The notes under the pieces are model-generated. The model was not told the DNA's origin, did not search any database, and saw nothing but the letters and a program-made list of their open reading frames with translations. A DNA stretch of 64,000 bases from Nyssa sinensis (taxonomy: Eukaryota; Streptophyta; Magnoliopsida; Cornales; Nyssaceae), in NCBI GenBank assembly GCA_008638375.1, contig CM018052.1, positions 24,459,071-24,523,070 of the forward strand, written 5' to 3'. The position numbers and the translations under genes were made by a program. Positions 46,780 through 59,726 of this stretch are shown in pieces. Position 1 is the stretch's first letter; every line of letters starts with the position of its first letter.

Positions 46780-48720
46780 TTATAATGGCTAAGCTGTTTT
46801 TATTATATTGGACATTTTTGTATTTTATGTATTTTGAAACAAAGATATTTATGTCTAATGTTGTTTGCATTAATTGAGTGTTAATGCAATTCAATGAAAT
46901 TTCTCTGTTGTAGAATAAGTTCTACTGTTCAATGGGTTGATTTGTTTACTTATTTTTGCTAATTATATTGACTAATCTATTTGTTTTATATTGGACATTT
47001 TGTGTGGTTTAAGTATTTTGAAACAAAAATTTCTCTATTTGTTGTTGTTTAAATTAATTAAGTGTCAATGCAGTTGAGTGAAAATTTTCTATTGTAGAAC
47101 ATATCGTATTATAATTGGATAATATCTATGTTTGAGTTTGATGGATTATTTAGATGGTTGTGATCTATCAATTTTGGACATTGTTTTGTACAAGCACATA
47201 AGATAAAGAAATTTCTTTGTTCGTCGTTTTTCACTGCAATGTCAGTAAGAATTAATCTATTTTACTATTCTCTACTTGGTCATTCAAAATGCATGTTAGA
47301 TAACAAGGATGATGTATATGTTGTGTGAAAGCGATCAAACAAACAATAAATCGATCTCAAACAAGCAAAAATAAACAAAACACACAGAGAAGATATAAGA
47401 TTTACGTGATTCGACAAGATGGCTACATCCACACGCAGCGATAATCAGTTCACTATGTATCAAATAAATTACAAGAGCAAAAAAAACTCCAAAAACTCGA
47501 AACCCTTTTTTCTGTAATGACTGCTCCTTTCTCCTCAGTCAAAATCCTAAAAGCTAATACCCTTATATAAAGGGGGTTACAACATAAAAGAAAAACGAGC
47601 TCAGAAACAAAAACAGGCTAAATTTTTTTCCTTAGGGCTCTGCCTCCGAACCCCTGTGGCAATGATGGGAAACCCAAACATTACCTATTTTTCGGGTCAT
47701 CTCAGGTTACAAATGGGTCATCAAGAATCCAATTGAATTTACGATAATCACCTAACAATATAGAACATGACTGTTTCTCTTTATTATAATGAAATAGAGA
47801 AATTTAATTATTTTGTTTTTTGGAAAATGTTTTAGTAGCAATGAAGCAAACAAAACATCTCAATTTTTTATTACTTATTAATGCAATACAATCATGGTAA
47901 AAATAGTTCTAATAATGTTTTTTGTATTTTTGACCATGAAATTTCTCTGTTTACTAGTAAATAGAGAAATTTTATCGAGTTTATGAGTTTAATTATAGAA
48001 GCCATGCTTGATTTGTATTTTGAATAAGATTTTTTTACATTGAATTTTTTGTTTAGTCCTTGTTTTTGCCTCATTTTCATTTTTAGACAACTCTACTGGT
48101 TATTTTGACTTCTTGCTACTTTTGTTCCCAATCTTGGAAAAACAATGCAATGATACTACAAGGATTGTAATTTTTGTGTAAACAATTTTTCATTTTTTGT
48201 TATAGTGAAACAAAAAAATTTAATTGTTTTGTTTTTTGGAAAAGTTTTTAGTAGCAACGAAGCATATAGAAAAGTTGTAATGTTTTACTATTTATTATTG
48301 CAATACAATCATGATGAATATAGTTCCAACAATGTTTTCGCATATTTGACCCTTAAACATTAAAATTTCACTGTTTACTAATAAACAGAAAAATTTCTCT
48401 ACTTACCATTAAAGAGTTAATTCTTATAAGTTTTATATTTGAAATTATTTTTTATGCTTTTCCTTTCAAAACATATCATATAAGATTATCCAAAATTGGC
48501 AAAAGTATTTCTTATTGGCAAACAAATTTTTTTTTTTTTTTTACATTTCATAATTTATTCTCAATAGTTAGAATAAAAGAAACAAACAAAGAAATCTCTC
48601 TATTTACTTTTATATAGCTATTTTCTTTAGTATATATTGCACAACTGGTTTAGTATTTGTTTATTAAGAAATAGAGAAATTTCTCTGTTTACATTTGTAT
48701 AGATAAATCTCCTTAATTTA
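46780..48720. repeat. Diverged internal repeats, AT-rich, interrupted by a solo LTR
   Basis: Blocks near 46795-46925 and 46983-47105 share 'ATATTGGACATTT', 'TATTTTGAAACAAA', 'TTAATT.AGTGT.AATGCA' and 'TTGTAGAA'. Blocks near 47780-47990 and 48200-48420 share TTTTGTTTTTTGGAAAA, 'TTTTAGTAGCAA.GAAGCA', 'TGCAATACAATCATG' and ACTGTTTACTA-like ends. Many GAAATTTCTCTGTTTAC-like palindromic motifs recur. No coding potential. Confidence 0.7.
47319..47757. mobile_element. Probable solo LTR (~439 bp)
   Basis: TGTTGTGTGAAAGCGATC … ATAATCACCTAACA. It stands out in composition from its AT-rich surroundings and contains AAGATATAAGATTTACGTGA and TATATAAAGGGG, which look like an LTR promoter (TATA box at 47570). 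Flanking pentamers GTATA and ATATA agree in 4 of 5 positions. The style fits a Copia LTR, but the superfamily is not proven. Confidence 0.6.
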
Positions 48721-49541
48721 TATTACACAACTATTTTTTCACTATTTTTTCTCATTTTATGTTGTTATTACATACAACAAATTATAGCTCTGTTGTCATA
48801 ACTCATATCTTGAAGACTTGAGCGGTGAACCCCATTTACTTAGTTCATTAAATTAATTAGGCTTTCATATCAATTAAAATGAAAGATTATGGCATTTAGA
48901 CCTGCGATCGTCTCATTAAAATCTTCACAATGCCATTTGTTTTTTAAAATCTTATTAAAGTCAAATTACGTAGAATCCCTTATACCAGTGTTAGGGTTCG
49001 CATCATGACCCAATAATTATCTTCACAAGTAATGTATAGTTTATTTAAGCACAATTATCTTATCTTGTCTCCATAGGTCAATTACAACCCACAATAGAAC
49101 AATTGCATGCATAGGAAGTCATGTAAGGCTCAAGTATTTATTTAAAACTTGTCAACTAGGTCATGATCAATTGCCATTATCAAAGTATTCAATTAGAAAT
49201 TCAATTTCTCCCTTCTACTCTTTAACTTGGAAGAACCAGCATAAAACTATACAAATTTTCCCATTTCTTACACACTTTAATAAATTAATTCTCACCTTTT
49301 CAAAACCCATTTGAATTCATTTACTACGTATCTTATTCATGTATCATTGGTATAAATTTAGAGGGTTAACCCATGCGAAAAGAGCCAAAATAGTGGGATA
49401 AAACAAAATAAAATAACGGGTTATACAATTAGACTGGTTAGCCGGTTTAAGGCTAGATGAGAGAAAACGAAAGGGATACCACCACCGGTCAACTGGTTCA
49501 CAATTAGACTGGGATCACTATTGATTTTTATGTCTTTGTCA
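48721..49541. other. AT-rich spacer
   Basis: No gene seen. Confidence 0.55.
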
Positions 49542-49546
49542 CATGT

Positions 49547-52264
49547 TGTCACGCCCCAAAACCAAAAGCTAAACCATTCAAATCAATAAACCCGTAATAA
49601 AAATTATCTCCAATTCTTTTGCATACTAATAAGTAAATCAGATTATTTCTAAAACTTTAAAGAAAATCAATTAACTATTCAATATCCACAAACAAGTAAT
49701 AAATAAACTGCCTCCAAATGGCCAAATGACAAAAAAAACCCATAAAATAAAATTACTATATGTTTCGAAGCTATCTAACTAAAATAAGTTCTAACCACAA
49801 ATAGATGAAACTATATTGATCTTCAATTGTTGTCTATTGCATCGCACCTTGTAGTAAAAGAAATCACAGTTGATCTCTATTCATCTGTGGGGAAAAATAT
49901 TGGGATAAGCTCAAAGAGCCCAGTAAGGTAGCATAGCATAATATACACTGGAATAGGTTAAGCGAATAACACGATTAATTTAGAAAATAGTTACTGAAAA
50001 ATCGAAGCATTTCGCAAAGTTTCATATCACTTGAAAGTATTTTAATATTCACAATACAAAAACTTGATATCATTTTTAGTTTAGAAATCATTAACAAATA
50101 GTGTGGTAATAAATAATGTTTTCAAATTTGGATAAACATTTACCCTGGTTGACACAACAATAACATATGGTGCCCAATTATAGTGAAAATTTTCAAACGT
50201 CGTTACTATTGGAAGTCAACAGTATTTATACTTCTGTTAACATGCGACTACTCAGTATCCTACTGGTACAAATAAACTGCCAATAGTAGTAAACCATTAT
50301 TGACATAAAACAGACTCCAACCACAGCTCACACCCATACTAAAATAATTCAAATATCTAAAAATGATCATATCCAATAAACAATTTATTTCAATAAATGG
50401 AATAAATTTTATGAACAGATTTATCAATGAACAAAGAACACATACACAAACAATCAGTTTTGCTTGACCCAAATAATGATAATGAAGTAATCAAAATATT
50501 GTAAAACATATTTTTGAACTAAAAACAATTTGAAATCATTTACTTGCATAAATAATTTTCATAAGAATAAAAGCAAAAAAAAAAAAAAACATTTATTTAG
50601 CTTTTATTTAAAAATTGGATATATCATGTATTTTTCTTTACTTCAAAGCAAAGTCTTCAAATTACATAACGCACTTCAAAAGTGTCCTTTCCAAATTCAT
50701 TTCAATCATAAAATAGTTCATAATAACATATTTAATCAACTGGATCGATTTGCCAAACTTGACTTAACTATACACGCCCTTATTAATATAGTGTTACGCG
50801 TACTTATTAAGCCTAAATATCTTTAAAATACCTACATGATGACCTTATAGCATTCCATGATTTTTCTGTAATTTTTAAATATTAATTTTTATTTTTCTCG
50901 AATTCTATCAAACTCATTAAGCTTAATTTATAACATACGGTCAAATATGAAACTAACATGATTCTCCAATCATTCAAAGGTCTTATCTTTAATCCAAAAA
51001 CACTTCTAATAACTCAAATTTACTTATAAAAAACAATCATAATTTAAGTCACCTAATTACACATTTAAATAATTAAGAAACAAATACAATAAAGTGAACT
51101 TTAGTGAAATCTCAATTATTCTTATTACTTTGAGCCTCACCTCCTATACCAATAGCTTCATAATATCAAATACGATTTTCTTACAACGTTTCATAATTTT
51201 TGAAATTCATTTACTATTTTTTCATAAATTAGTAATATTTTATCAATTAAAAATTAATAATAATTTATATAATTAATTTTTGAGTTCGAGACCTAGACCA
51301 CTTGATTAGGGTCGCCAAATATTATAATTTATACTCTTGTTTCTTCCAATTAAGACTGGGGATGAACTATATTTTTTCGACTCACCTTGGCTCGAGAGTG
51401 GGCTTGTGTAAAAAGTGGCCATCTTCCCCAACTTTAACTCCCAAATTCTGTAATTAGAGCAATCCACCAATTTTGTTTTTCTTTCAAATTTCGACATGAA
51501 ATTTCTCTCTCAATTCTTATCCAAATAATGCAAGTTATATATAAATTTTGATCATTTTTTTGAGATCTATCCAACTATATAATTTAATTAAATCTTTCAA
51601 AATTGGAAGAAAATTCAACCCAAAGCTTGTGGTTACAATGTTTTCTAAAAAACTTTGATCTTTTATATCTTTTTAAATGCATCCCTATATTAGGCACATT
51701 ATATATCAAATTAAACCTTATTTCATGAGTAATAAAACTACGTTTTCAATTTATTTAAAGACCATCAAATTCATACTGAAAATCAAATTCTAACTTGATT
51801 GTTCTATGGTCCATTTTGTTATAAGAAATTATAATTTTAAAAATTAATAATTAATTCATAAATTCTCTTACTAAATCACAACAATAAAATAGTCATACTA
51901 ATTTGATAAAATCATAAACTTACTTCCATTAATGCCTTTTTCCAAAATTAAATTTCTTTAATCCTTCATAGTATAGTCTTTATCTCTCTAGAATTTGAGA
52001 TACGTAAAATAGAGGGTAGGGTTTGTTATAGTCATGTATTTATAATAAATTAAAATTTTTATTATTATATTAGTGCTACATATTTATTTATATTTTAACT
52101 TAGCTCCAACGTGAATTATTTAATTCAATTATATAACTTTTTTTATATTTTTATATTAAATCATACCACTATCAATATCCGATTTAATTTTCAATAAGTT
52201 CATAAAACTAATTTTATTCAAATACATAAAGTATTAAGCCTTAGTAAAAATACGAGTTATCACA
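49547..52264 (-). mobile_element. Solo LTR, 2.72 kb, long-LTR gypsy (Del/Tekay-like)
   Basis: On + it runs from TGTCACGCCCCAAAACC to TACGAGTTATCACA, flanked by the perfect duplication CATGT (49542-49546 and 52265-52269). In element orientation it starts TGTGATAACTCGTATTTT and ends GGGGCGTGACA. The passage 49885-49935 in reverse complement (TTACTGGGCTCTTTGAGCTT, then TTTTTCCCCACAG) parallels the near-3' passage of the other long LTRs here. No protein domains and no second LTR, so it is a solo LTR. Confidence 0.88.
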
Positions 52265-52269
52265 CATGT

Positions 52270-53079
52270 CCTCTTCCCATCTTCTTTCACAACTTTTACA
52301 TGATTAATACATATGATTTCTCATAATTTTTATGCATTCAAACCCTCTAATTTAAATCATAAACAGGATAAACTTAAAAAATTTGGTTTCCATCCATGCT
52401 CTAAAATCACCATCGTGTTTATTATGCAAACAATTTATGACATCCATTTCCAAACCGTCAAATACACATAATCAACATTATAGAAAGACATGTTTTCAAA
52501 ACCTGAAACCCATCATACATATACTTTTCAAGTTTATCAAAACACAAGAGATGGGCCAAAGGCCACAAATAGGGAAAGTGCAACACAATATGGCCATCAT
52601 GGCCTGTTTACTTTAATCTTGTCAAGTCCTCAAGCTCCCAAGTTCCCTTAGATACTTAAAATTGGTATGGGGGTTAAACAATGCTCCGTAAAAGAATCTA
52701 AATAAAAGGTAAAACATGAATGGTGGCCAGTGAGCATTTTCTTGCGTAGTGGCATGCTTAATGACATCCAATTCTATTCAAGTAAAAATATGACATTCAT
52801 ACACATGCCGAGTATCAAACATAAACATATAAACATGCATAGATGCAACTTACTATTTGCTTATGTCTCAAAGCAATCCTGTTTTCCATTCCATTATTCC
52901 AAAGTACCAAACAATGCCAACCATAATTCATACATATCAAACCTGTATTTCACACACATATGGGTTAGAATTTTCATATTTATCTACGTTTCTGATCTGA
53001 TTGTGTGACCTCGTGGCCTATAACATTCCTGAATAAATTACTAAAATTATGTCTTGGGATCACAATATTATATTTATCA
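52270..53079. other. Spacer between solo LTR and CACTA element
   Basis: No gene supported. Short ORFs at 52383-52616 and 52730-53008 lack family features. Confidence 0.5.
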
Positions 53080-53082
53080 TTA

Positions 53083-53530
53083 CACTACAACAAAAGGCAC
53101 TATTAGCGACGCACGAATGCGTCGCTAATAGTGGCCCTGTGCGTTGCTAAAGGTCTTTTGCGACGCACAAACGTGCGTCGCTAAAGGCATCACAAATACT
53201 CGCATCGCTAATAGTATTGGCGAAGAACAGACCTGTTGGCATCGCTGAAGGTGACTATTAGCGACGCTCATGGTGCATCGCTAATTAGTGGGTACGCGCG
53301 TCGCAAATACTACACAAGGACGCAGCGTGCGTCGCTGAAAACCACTATAAGCAACGCACACTGAGCGTTGCTAATAGTGTATATTTAAATTGAATTCTTA
53401 TTTTTAGCGACGCATAGATGGGTGTCGCTAATAGTGGTTTTTAGCGACGCTCAGTATGCGTCGCTAATAATGTATATTTAAATTGAATTCTTACTTTTAG
53501 CGACGCATTGGTGTGCGTCGCTAAAAGTTT
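53083..53530. repeat. CACTA terminal and subterminal repeats (TAGCGACGCA…TGCGTCGCTA)
   Basis: After the 15-bp terminus, at least ten near-palindromic units of ~26-32 bp follow, such as TTAGCGACGCA-N4-TGCGTCGCTAA (from 53102). CACTA subterminal repeats are the docking sites of the TnpA protein. Three units near 53375-53530 are joined by the same linker TGTATATTTAAATTGAATTC. Confidence 0.92.
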
Positions 53531-53980
53531 TTTTTTTTTAATTTAAAAACCATTTTGCTTTGTTTCATTTGTTGTTTTATTCTTGTTTAAACCTGTATCA
53601 ATCATCCATCCTGATATACAATAAAATCTAAGAATTCTGAAATGAATATATTAAAAAAAAAAACATTCATATATATATATATATATTAAACTAATTATGT
53701 ACATTTGTAAAAGTACAATTTAACAATAAATAGAAAAATTAAAAATTGTCTCCAAAAATGTAACTGCAAATGTCCATGAAAAGAAAAAAAAAACAAATAA
53801 AAATAAGAAGTTTCGATGCAAAACATAAAGATGGCGTGACAATAATCCCGATCAATCTGAAATAAAGATCAAATGATATATATTAGAACAATTATTAAAT
53901 ATATATGAACATAGAATGTGAATAGTTTTTTTTTTTTTTTGCATGCATAAAAAGTAAGAACGGTATAAAGTAGCATAAGT
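53531..53980. other. Non-coding interior of CACTA element
   Basis: A/T-rich with poly(T) near 53528-53540, (AT)n at 53672-53688 and poly(T) at 53926-53940. No coding sequence seen. Confidence 0.5.
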
Positions 53981-54341
53981 CTATTTTATCATTTGTGAGG
54001 TGTGTGATGGGGTTTCGGTGTAGTTAGGCTGATATCCGGCATTTTAGTCTGTCAAAACCCCAAAATGGGCCTTTTTGAAGCTGAAACTTGCATAAGTTTC
54101 AAACCGGGCATTCGAACCGAGTGCCGTAAGTTCGTGCAAGTCTATTTTATCATTTATGAGGTGTGTGATGTGGTTTCGACATAGTTAGGCTAATATCCGG
54201 CATTTTGGTCTGTCAAAACCCCAAAATGGACCTTTTTGGAGCTAAAACTTGCATAAATTTCAAACCGGGCATCCGAACCGAGTGCCGTAAGTTCGTGCAA
54301 GTCTATTTTATCATTTGTGAGGTGTGTGATGGGGTTTACGT
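53981..54341. repeat. 161-bp tandem repeat, ~2.2 copies
   Basis: CTATTTTATCATTTGTGAGG starts at 53981, 54142 (one base different) and 54303, exactly 161 bp apart. The unit includes TATCCGGCATTTTAGTCTGT and GAACCGAGTGCCGTAAGTTC. Confidence 0.95.
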
Positions 54342-54530
54342 AACATTTTCTAAAATAATAAATTCACTAAAGTATATAATTTTAAAAACTTACCAAGGTT
54401 GTGAAGAGTCACGTTGCTGGCTGAGCATCGTTTACACAAGAGCTTCTAGCTGGGAATATCGTTCCTCGAGGCTATTTACTTGCTGCCGTAGCTTTGCATT
54501 CTCTCGTTGAACTGCCTCAATGGCTGCGTG

Positions 54531-57500
54531 TGTAGAGATTTGAAAAAATAAAATAAAATATATAAATAAAAAAAAAAAATAAATAAATAATTAAAATATA
54601 TATATATATATATATGTATGTCTCAAGTGAAAAAAAAAAAAAAAAAAAAAGATAAAAAAAAATAGGAGTGTCGGCAGCCTTGGAAGGGACACTGAAATGT
54701 GTGGTGTGTGTTGAGTGTATAGAAGAATAGAAAAACAGGGGTGGAGGTCGCGTGAGAACAGGGAAGAAAAGAGAGAAAAAGAGAGAAAGAAGAAAAGAGA
54801 GAAAGAAAGAAAGAGAGGGAGAGGGAAGGGAAGAAACTGACGCGGCGGTGGTCGCGACGGAGGAGCGACGGCGAGGAGACGATCGTCGACGGCGGGACAT
54901 CGGAGGTCATTGATCGGACGGTGGATGAGATTTTTGGGAGAGAAGATCGTGATTTCGTTAGATTTCGGGGCTGGTATCGCTGCGGTCGAATGGATTCGTT
55001 GAGGCGCGATTGACCAGGTCGGTGTGTATGTATTTAATTTGTATATGTGTGTGTGCAGTGGTGTAAGGAAGTGCAACAGAGGGGATTCTGATTTGGCTTG
55101 GGATTGTGTGTGGATGTTGCGGTTTGTATGTCGAAATTGAGCATGGAGGTTGCGGTGTAATGGTGTTTTGTGGGTTCGTAAGGTTGGGGCGCGATTTGTT
55201 GTTGGTAGTGGTGCTGAAACTTGAGGAGGCAGTTGTGGGCTGACCTTGACGAGCAGTGAGGAGATGGCTGTAAGCGTGGCTGCGATTGTTACAGAGGTTG
55301 TGGGTTGGATTGAAGGAGAATGAAGGAGCTGCGGCAGAGTCATTTGGATTTGATTGGGTTGGATTTGTTGATACAATTGTCTAAGCCGTGACTGCCATAA
55401 ATGGTAGCCGCAAGACTTGATTCAAAGAGACAAAATGAATGTGCCGAAATTGGGAACAGGTCTCAATCTCTGCCCAGAACTCGTGAGCTCTTTGCTTCAA
55501 TTCTGCATTCAACCACTTTATGGGCAACACGAAAAGATTGAGGGCTTTTGAGCTTCTTGTTGAAGATCATGATCTCTGCATTGTAGATTGACTACTCTGT
55601 ATATTTAGGGACAGCTCAGTAGCTACAAAGTTTGATGCTCTGTTTGTTGATCCTTTTTCAGTGCCTGTTATACCAAGACAGCATAGTTGAAATGAAATTG
55701 GCAAGAAATTGTGAGTTGCCATTTGGGGGGGGGTTCAGTGATGGTGCTGTTAGTGGGATTGTTAGTTTACCAGACAGTAGGGTTGGTGTTTGGAAGAGCT
55801 GATTGGTTGCTGTGATAAATTAAAGGGGGAAGCAGTTTGCTGCCAGGGAAAATGGACGGTTCAGGGAAGCAGTAGTTGTAGCCGTGGCTGCAGCTGTTAC
55901 AGGGCTAGATTGGTTCAGTTGGGTGTTACTCCAGCAGCAGATTCAAACATAGTTTCTCACTTTAAGGAGACTTTAGGCTCCGTTCTGTATGCAACATTGT
56001 TTCAGTTGGGTGGCGGTTGAACTTGTGGGTGTTTTGATGGCATTGTAAGGGAGGTTACAACAGCATGGATTGAGACATGGTCTCATAGGGTATTTGGTAT
56101 TTTGATAATTTGTTTAAATTGGGTTTTTTTTTGGAGTGGCTTTGAATTTCTATATTCAAACTCCTGTTGGTGTTTCATGGTTGCTGCTATAATTAGGCAA
56201 TGTGCAGATATGCAGGTTTCTTTGCTAAATTTGATTGGGGAAATAGTTTTTGAAATCTTAAGGCTGCAGTTCAGGAAATGTTGCATACCACTGGGCCAGA
56301 ATTACTGAATGGAATGCTTGATGCTGGATTGGCACCTTGCTGATGGCCAGTATCTGGCAAGTGCTGGTGAAAGTCATGTTGTGTGGGTGTAGAGGGATGT
56401 TGAGGGCAGTATGTTGCCAGGTGCTGGTGGTCATGGGATTTTGGGGCCAAAACAAAATAGTTTTGGGCTCTCATAGAAAATGCTTTGTTGGGTGAATTGG
56501 CATTTGAATTGTTCATGAAATGATGATGGGCATTTATTGGCAGCTCATGGCAAGGGGGAAACATTCTCATCAACCATTCAGTCATGAATTTAAGATTTTG
56601 AAGAGAGATGGATACTCAGTTGAAGGCCGGAGCAAGACACATGGTTGGGGCTTGTGACACTTGACTGCAAATTTTCCAAAGGTTGACGGTTGGAGTGAAA
56701 GTGTATAGTCTCAATAGGATCATCATCTGCTTGAGGGAAAAAGGCTGAAGAAGGAACCGTGGAGTAAAGATGAACCTGGTTGGTTTGGATTGCATAGTGG
56801 ACACAGCATCTTAGGGTTGAGATAACCCGATCAGGTATGGTACTTTACTAAGTAAGGAATAGAATTAAATTAGGATTGATGTGCATATTGCTTGAATGCT
56901 TTTTGTGCTTGTCTGCTGATAGAAGATCACATAGGAATGATTGCTTCTTTGAGTGGATTGTTTATATGTTTCCATGTTCTTTATGATTATTTGGGAGTTG
57001 TGATTTACTTCCTGAGTTATTATCATATGTGATTTATGTTCTAAACGGTTTATTGATATTGTGACACGTGGGTTTGCGTAAGTGTTGAGATTGATTGAGT
57101 ATGACACGTAGATTGTGGATGAAGTCTTGTGATTTAATTTTAAATGTAATACACTATGTAAAGCATGTGGCGTATGCTTATGAAAGTGATGTTTCATTTG
57201 AACTGCATCATTGCATGATGAAATCATGGCATATTGGCATTGTGTGATTCCTTGAAAGCATAGTGTGGGTCAGCACGAGGTGCTGGTGCATTATGAGGGT
57301 GTAGATCCTGTGGTGAAAAACCCAAAATTGGCCATTGCATTGGTACTTCGTGCCATCGGGGAGTACCCGTAAACGAGACATGGGTGTGACATGACATGCA
57401 TGGTGTTGACATGACATGCATAGAGTGGACATGGATGTGGCATAGAGTTGTGTGAGTATTTCATATGCATTGTCATGTGGCATAGAGTTGTGTGAGTATT

Positions 57501-58359
57501 TCATATGCATTGTCATGTGGCATAGAGTTGTGTGGGTGGTTCATGTGCATTGTCATTACATTGCATGGACAATTGGATGGCATATGGATTCATTACCATT
57601 ACGTGGTATGCATGATTTGGAAAGCATGCGGATTATTGTCGTTATATTGCATAGATGATGTGGAAGGCATGTGGATTGTCATTATCGCCATGTATAGATG
57701 ATTCAGAAGGCATATAGAGATAAATGTACACTTGCACATGCCACGCCTTACATTTTGTTCCTTGCATTAGTATTGTATCATACCAGCATGTTGGCGCTGA
57801 CCCATTCGTGGGAACCATATTTCAGATGATATTCCCGACACCTGAGGCTTGGGGAAGTTTAGCTGAGTGGAGGAGACTTGATTGTAGATGGACATTTGGC
57901 CCGAGAGGCATGTTTTGTGATGTACGGGCTTAAGCCCAATGACATAGATGTTGTATCATAGTTGTATAATTTTGATTGTATAGTTAAGCGATGTATATTT
58001 AACTTTGATAAGGTTGTGGCCATCGAGTGAGGATGGATTGTGATGTATTTATATTTATATGATGATATATGATGTATTGTGTTTATCAGGGGGAAAAAGG
58101 TTCGAAAAACAAAGGAGGTTCTGCCGAAATTTTTATAAACCGGGAATGTATGTGTATTGACAGAGATATATGGATGTAGCGTTATGTTAGTGGAATAGGG
58201 TTGTATCTATATTAGTTAAATCGGTATTCATTTATTTATCTAAAAAAAAAAAAAAAAATTCGTCAAATATTTATTTATTTATTTACTCGTCTATTCATTT
58301 TCTTCTTTTGTTTCCTTCAGTCGCGTCCCCGGGTTCGGTCGGGAATTCGGGGCGTGACA
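54531..58359 (+). mobile_element. Solo LTR, 3.83 kb, nested in the CACTA tnpA-like gene
   Basis: Starts TGTAGAGATTTG, ends GGGAATTCGGGGCGTGACA, with the perfect duplication GCGTG on both sides (54526-54530 and 58360-58364). Removing the LTR and one GCGTG would join the two halves of the tnpA-like frame, which confirms the edges. The GGGGCGTGACA end equals that of the 49547-52264 LTR in its own orientation. It contains a purine-rich region (54740-54840), 40-bp repeats (57441-57560) and no protein domains. The long ORFs on the minus strand at 54517-55376 come from this biased composition. Confidence 0.93.
57441..57560. repeat. 40-bp tandem repeat, three copies
   Basis: CATAGAGTTGTGTGAGTATT begins units at 57441 and 57481, both identical over 40 bp, and a diverged third at 57521. 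Confidence 0.96.
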
Positions 58360-59726
58360 GCGTGTGCCCTAGCATCACTCTAAAAGGTAGAGAACGATGT
58401 CGTCGGTGCCATCCCAGTCCATAAGCCACGCACATAGCCGCGCCTCTTGCCTAGAACAGTCTCCTATATCTGGTCATCGGTTGACGGATCCTGACTGTCA
58501 GCTGTTGGCTGAGCACGCAGCCGGACCATCTCCTCCTATAAAAACATAAATATATGTTACTACTTTTATAACTTTAAATTAATATTAAATTAGTAATATT
58601 GTGGCAAGTTACATAAAAACTTATATAAAGCCACTGTGCTTCAGGCCCAGCCCAACCCTTCTTGGGGATGTAGTGCTTCCTGTGCCACAAATCAATGGGG
58701 CTGGGTGGTGCACCGGTCTCCTGGTCTCGCTGGAGCAAATAAATAGTAGCTTGTGAAAATTGATTTCATGAATAGATTATACAATAAGAACTTGATACAT
58801 TTATTAACTTACCAATCATGCCTAAATTGTACAAAAGAACATGATCCACCACAGTGGGTCACATTTTGCTTGTTTCTGCTCTCGCTATTTTTCCTGCTCA
58901 GTTCCTACACTTGGCCAAAACAAAGAAGGTTAGTATAAATGATACTAATTTAAACTAGACAATAAAAGTAATTTTGACAATTTTTACCTAGAACGTATCA
59001 CTTGCGAACCGGTCGTACAGTAACATCCAATCTTCTACCGTGACCCCCTGTAGGGTCTGTCGCGGGGCTCTCTACCGACCGCCACCTCCGCCTCGTAGTG
59101 CATGTGGAGCCGGTGTCGATAGTCCCTGAAACGGACTCCAAGGTAACGGTCCATTGCCTTCGGTACGTGAGGCAGGTGGAGATCGATGTCAAACTTCTCC
59201 TGTAAAGCATGTCATTGTCAAAACATTATGGCATTAGAAATGTTAAAATTTAGTTCAACACAATAATAAAAAACGTACTAGGATATGCGCATGAATATCC
59301 TATCGATCTTCCTGAGTGATGAGACTCCAATCACTAATATCGAGTGGGATGCATAGTCGGCAAATGATGCCGACCTTTGTGGTGAATTGTTGTGCCCACC
59401 CGTCAATGGGCTTCAGCAAGCCCTCAGGTAGCTCAATCCGAAGTCACGAGCCCCCTGCTGCCTCCATCTGAGCCTGTAAACTCCGATTCTTTGACCTACC
59501 GCACCCTCGTCTAGAGGTGGTGGCCGAAGCTTTAGAAATAATAAAATAGAAACAATTAGTACCATATTTATATAATCATTAATACAAAGTGAAACTATGA
59601 ATACCATCAATGGCAGGATTGGTCGACCCTGCAGAGGAAGGGGAAGGGGTCGATGGGTCCACTAGGGCTGCGCGTCTACGTGAGCCTGGTCCAACCATAT
59701 CTAAAAAGAAAGTTTAAAAGTAAATT

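Larger units (their letters stand above)
54432..59698 (-). pseudogene. CACTA tnpA-like gene (Ptta/En/Spm plant transposase family), split by a solo LTR
   Basis: The likely start is ATG at 59698 (MVGPGSRRRAALVDPSTPSP). Later pieces are LRIELPEGLLKPIDGWAQQF (near 59440), FDIDLHLPHVPKAMDRYLGV then RFRDYRHRLHMHYEAEVAVG (59195-59080), VTVEDWMLLYDRFASDTF (about 59045-58990), PPSPIDLWHRKHYIPKKGW (about 58705-58650) and VLGKRRGYVRGLW (near 58450). This is the order in the Ptta/En/Spm family, whose members bind the subterminal repeats. The C-terminal coiled coil (AIEAVQRENAKLRQQVNSLE) lies beyond the nested LTR at 54525-54435. In-frame stops (for example near 59450 and 59295) and a frame change near 59045 show decay. 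Exon borders are not resolved. Confidence 0.78.

Noticed and set aside
54517..55376. Minus-strand ORFs up to 261 residues, rich in Ser, Phe, Leu, Pro
   Set aside because: They lie in a purine-rich stretch of the nested solo LTR, start across its edge, and have no domain; composition explains their openness.
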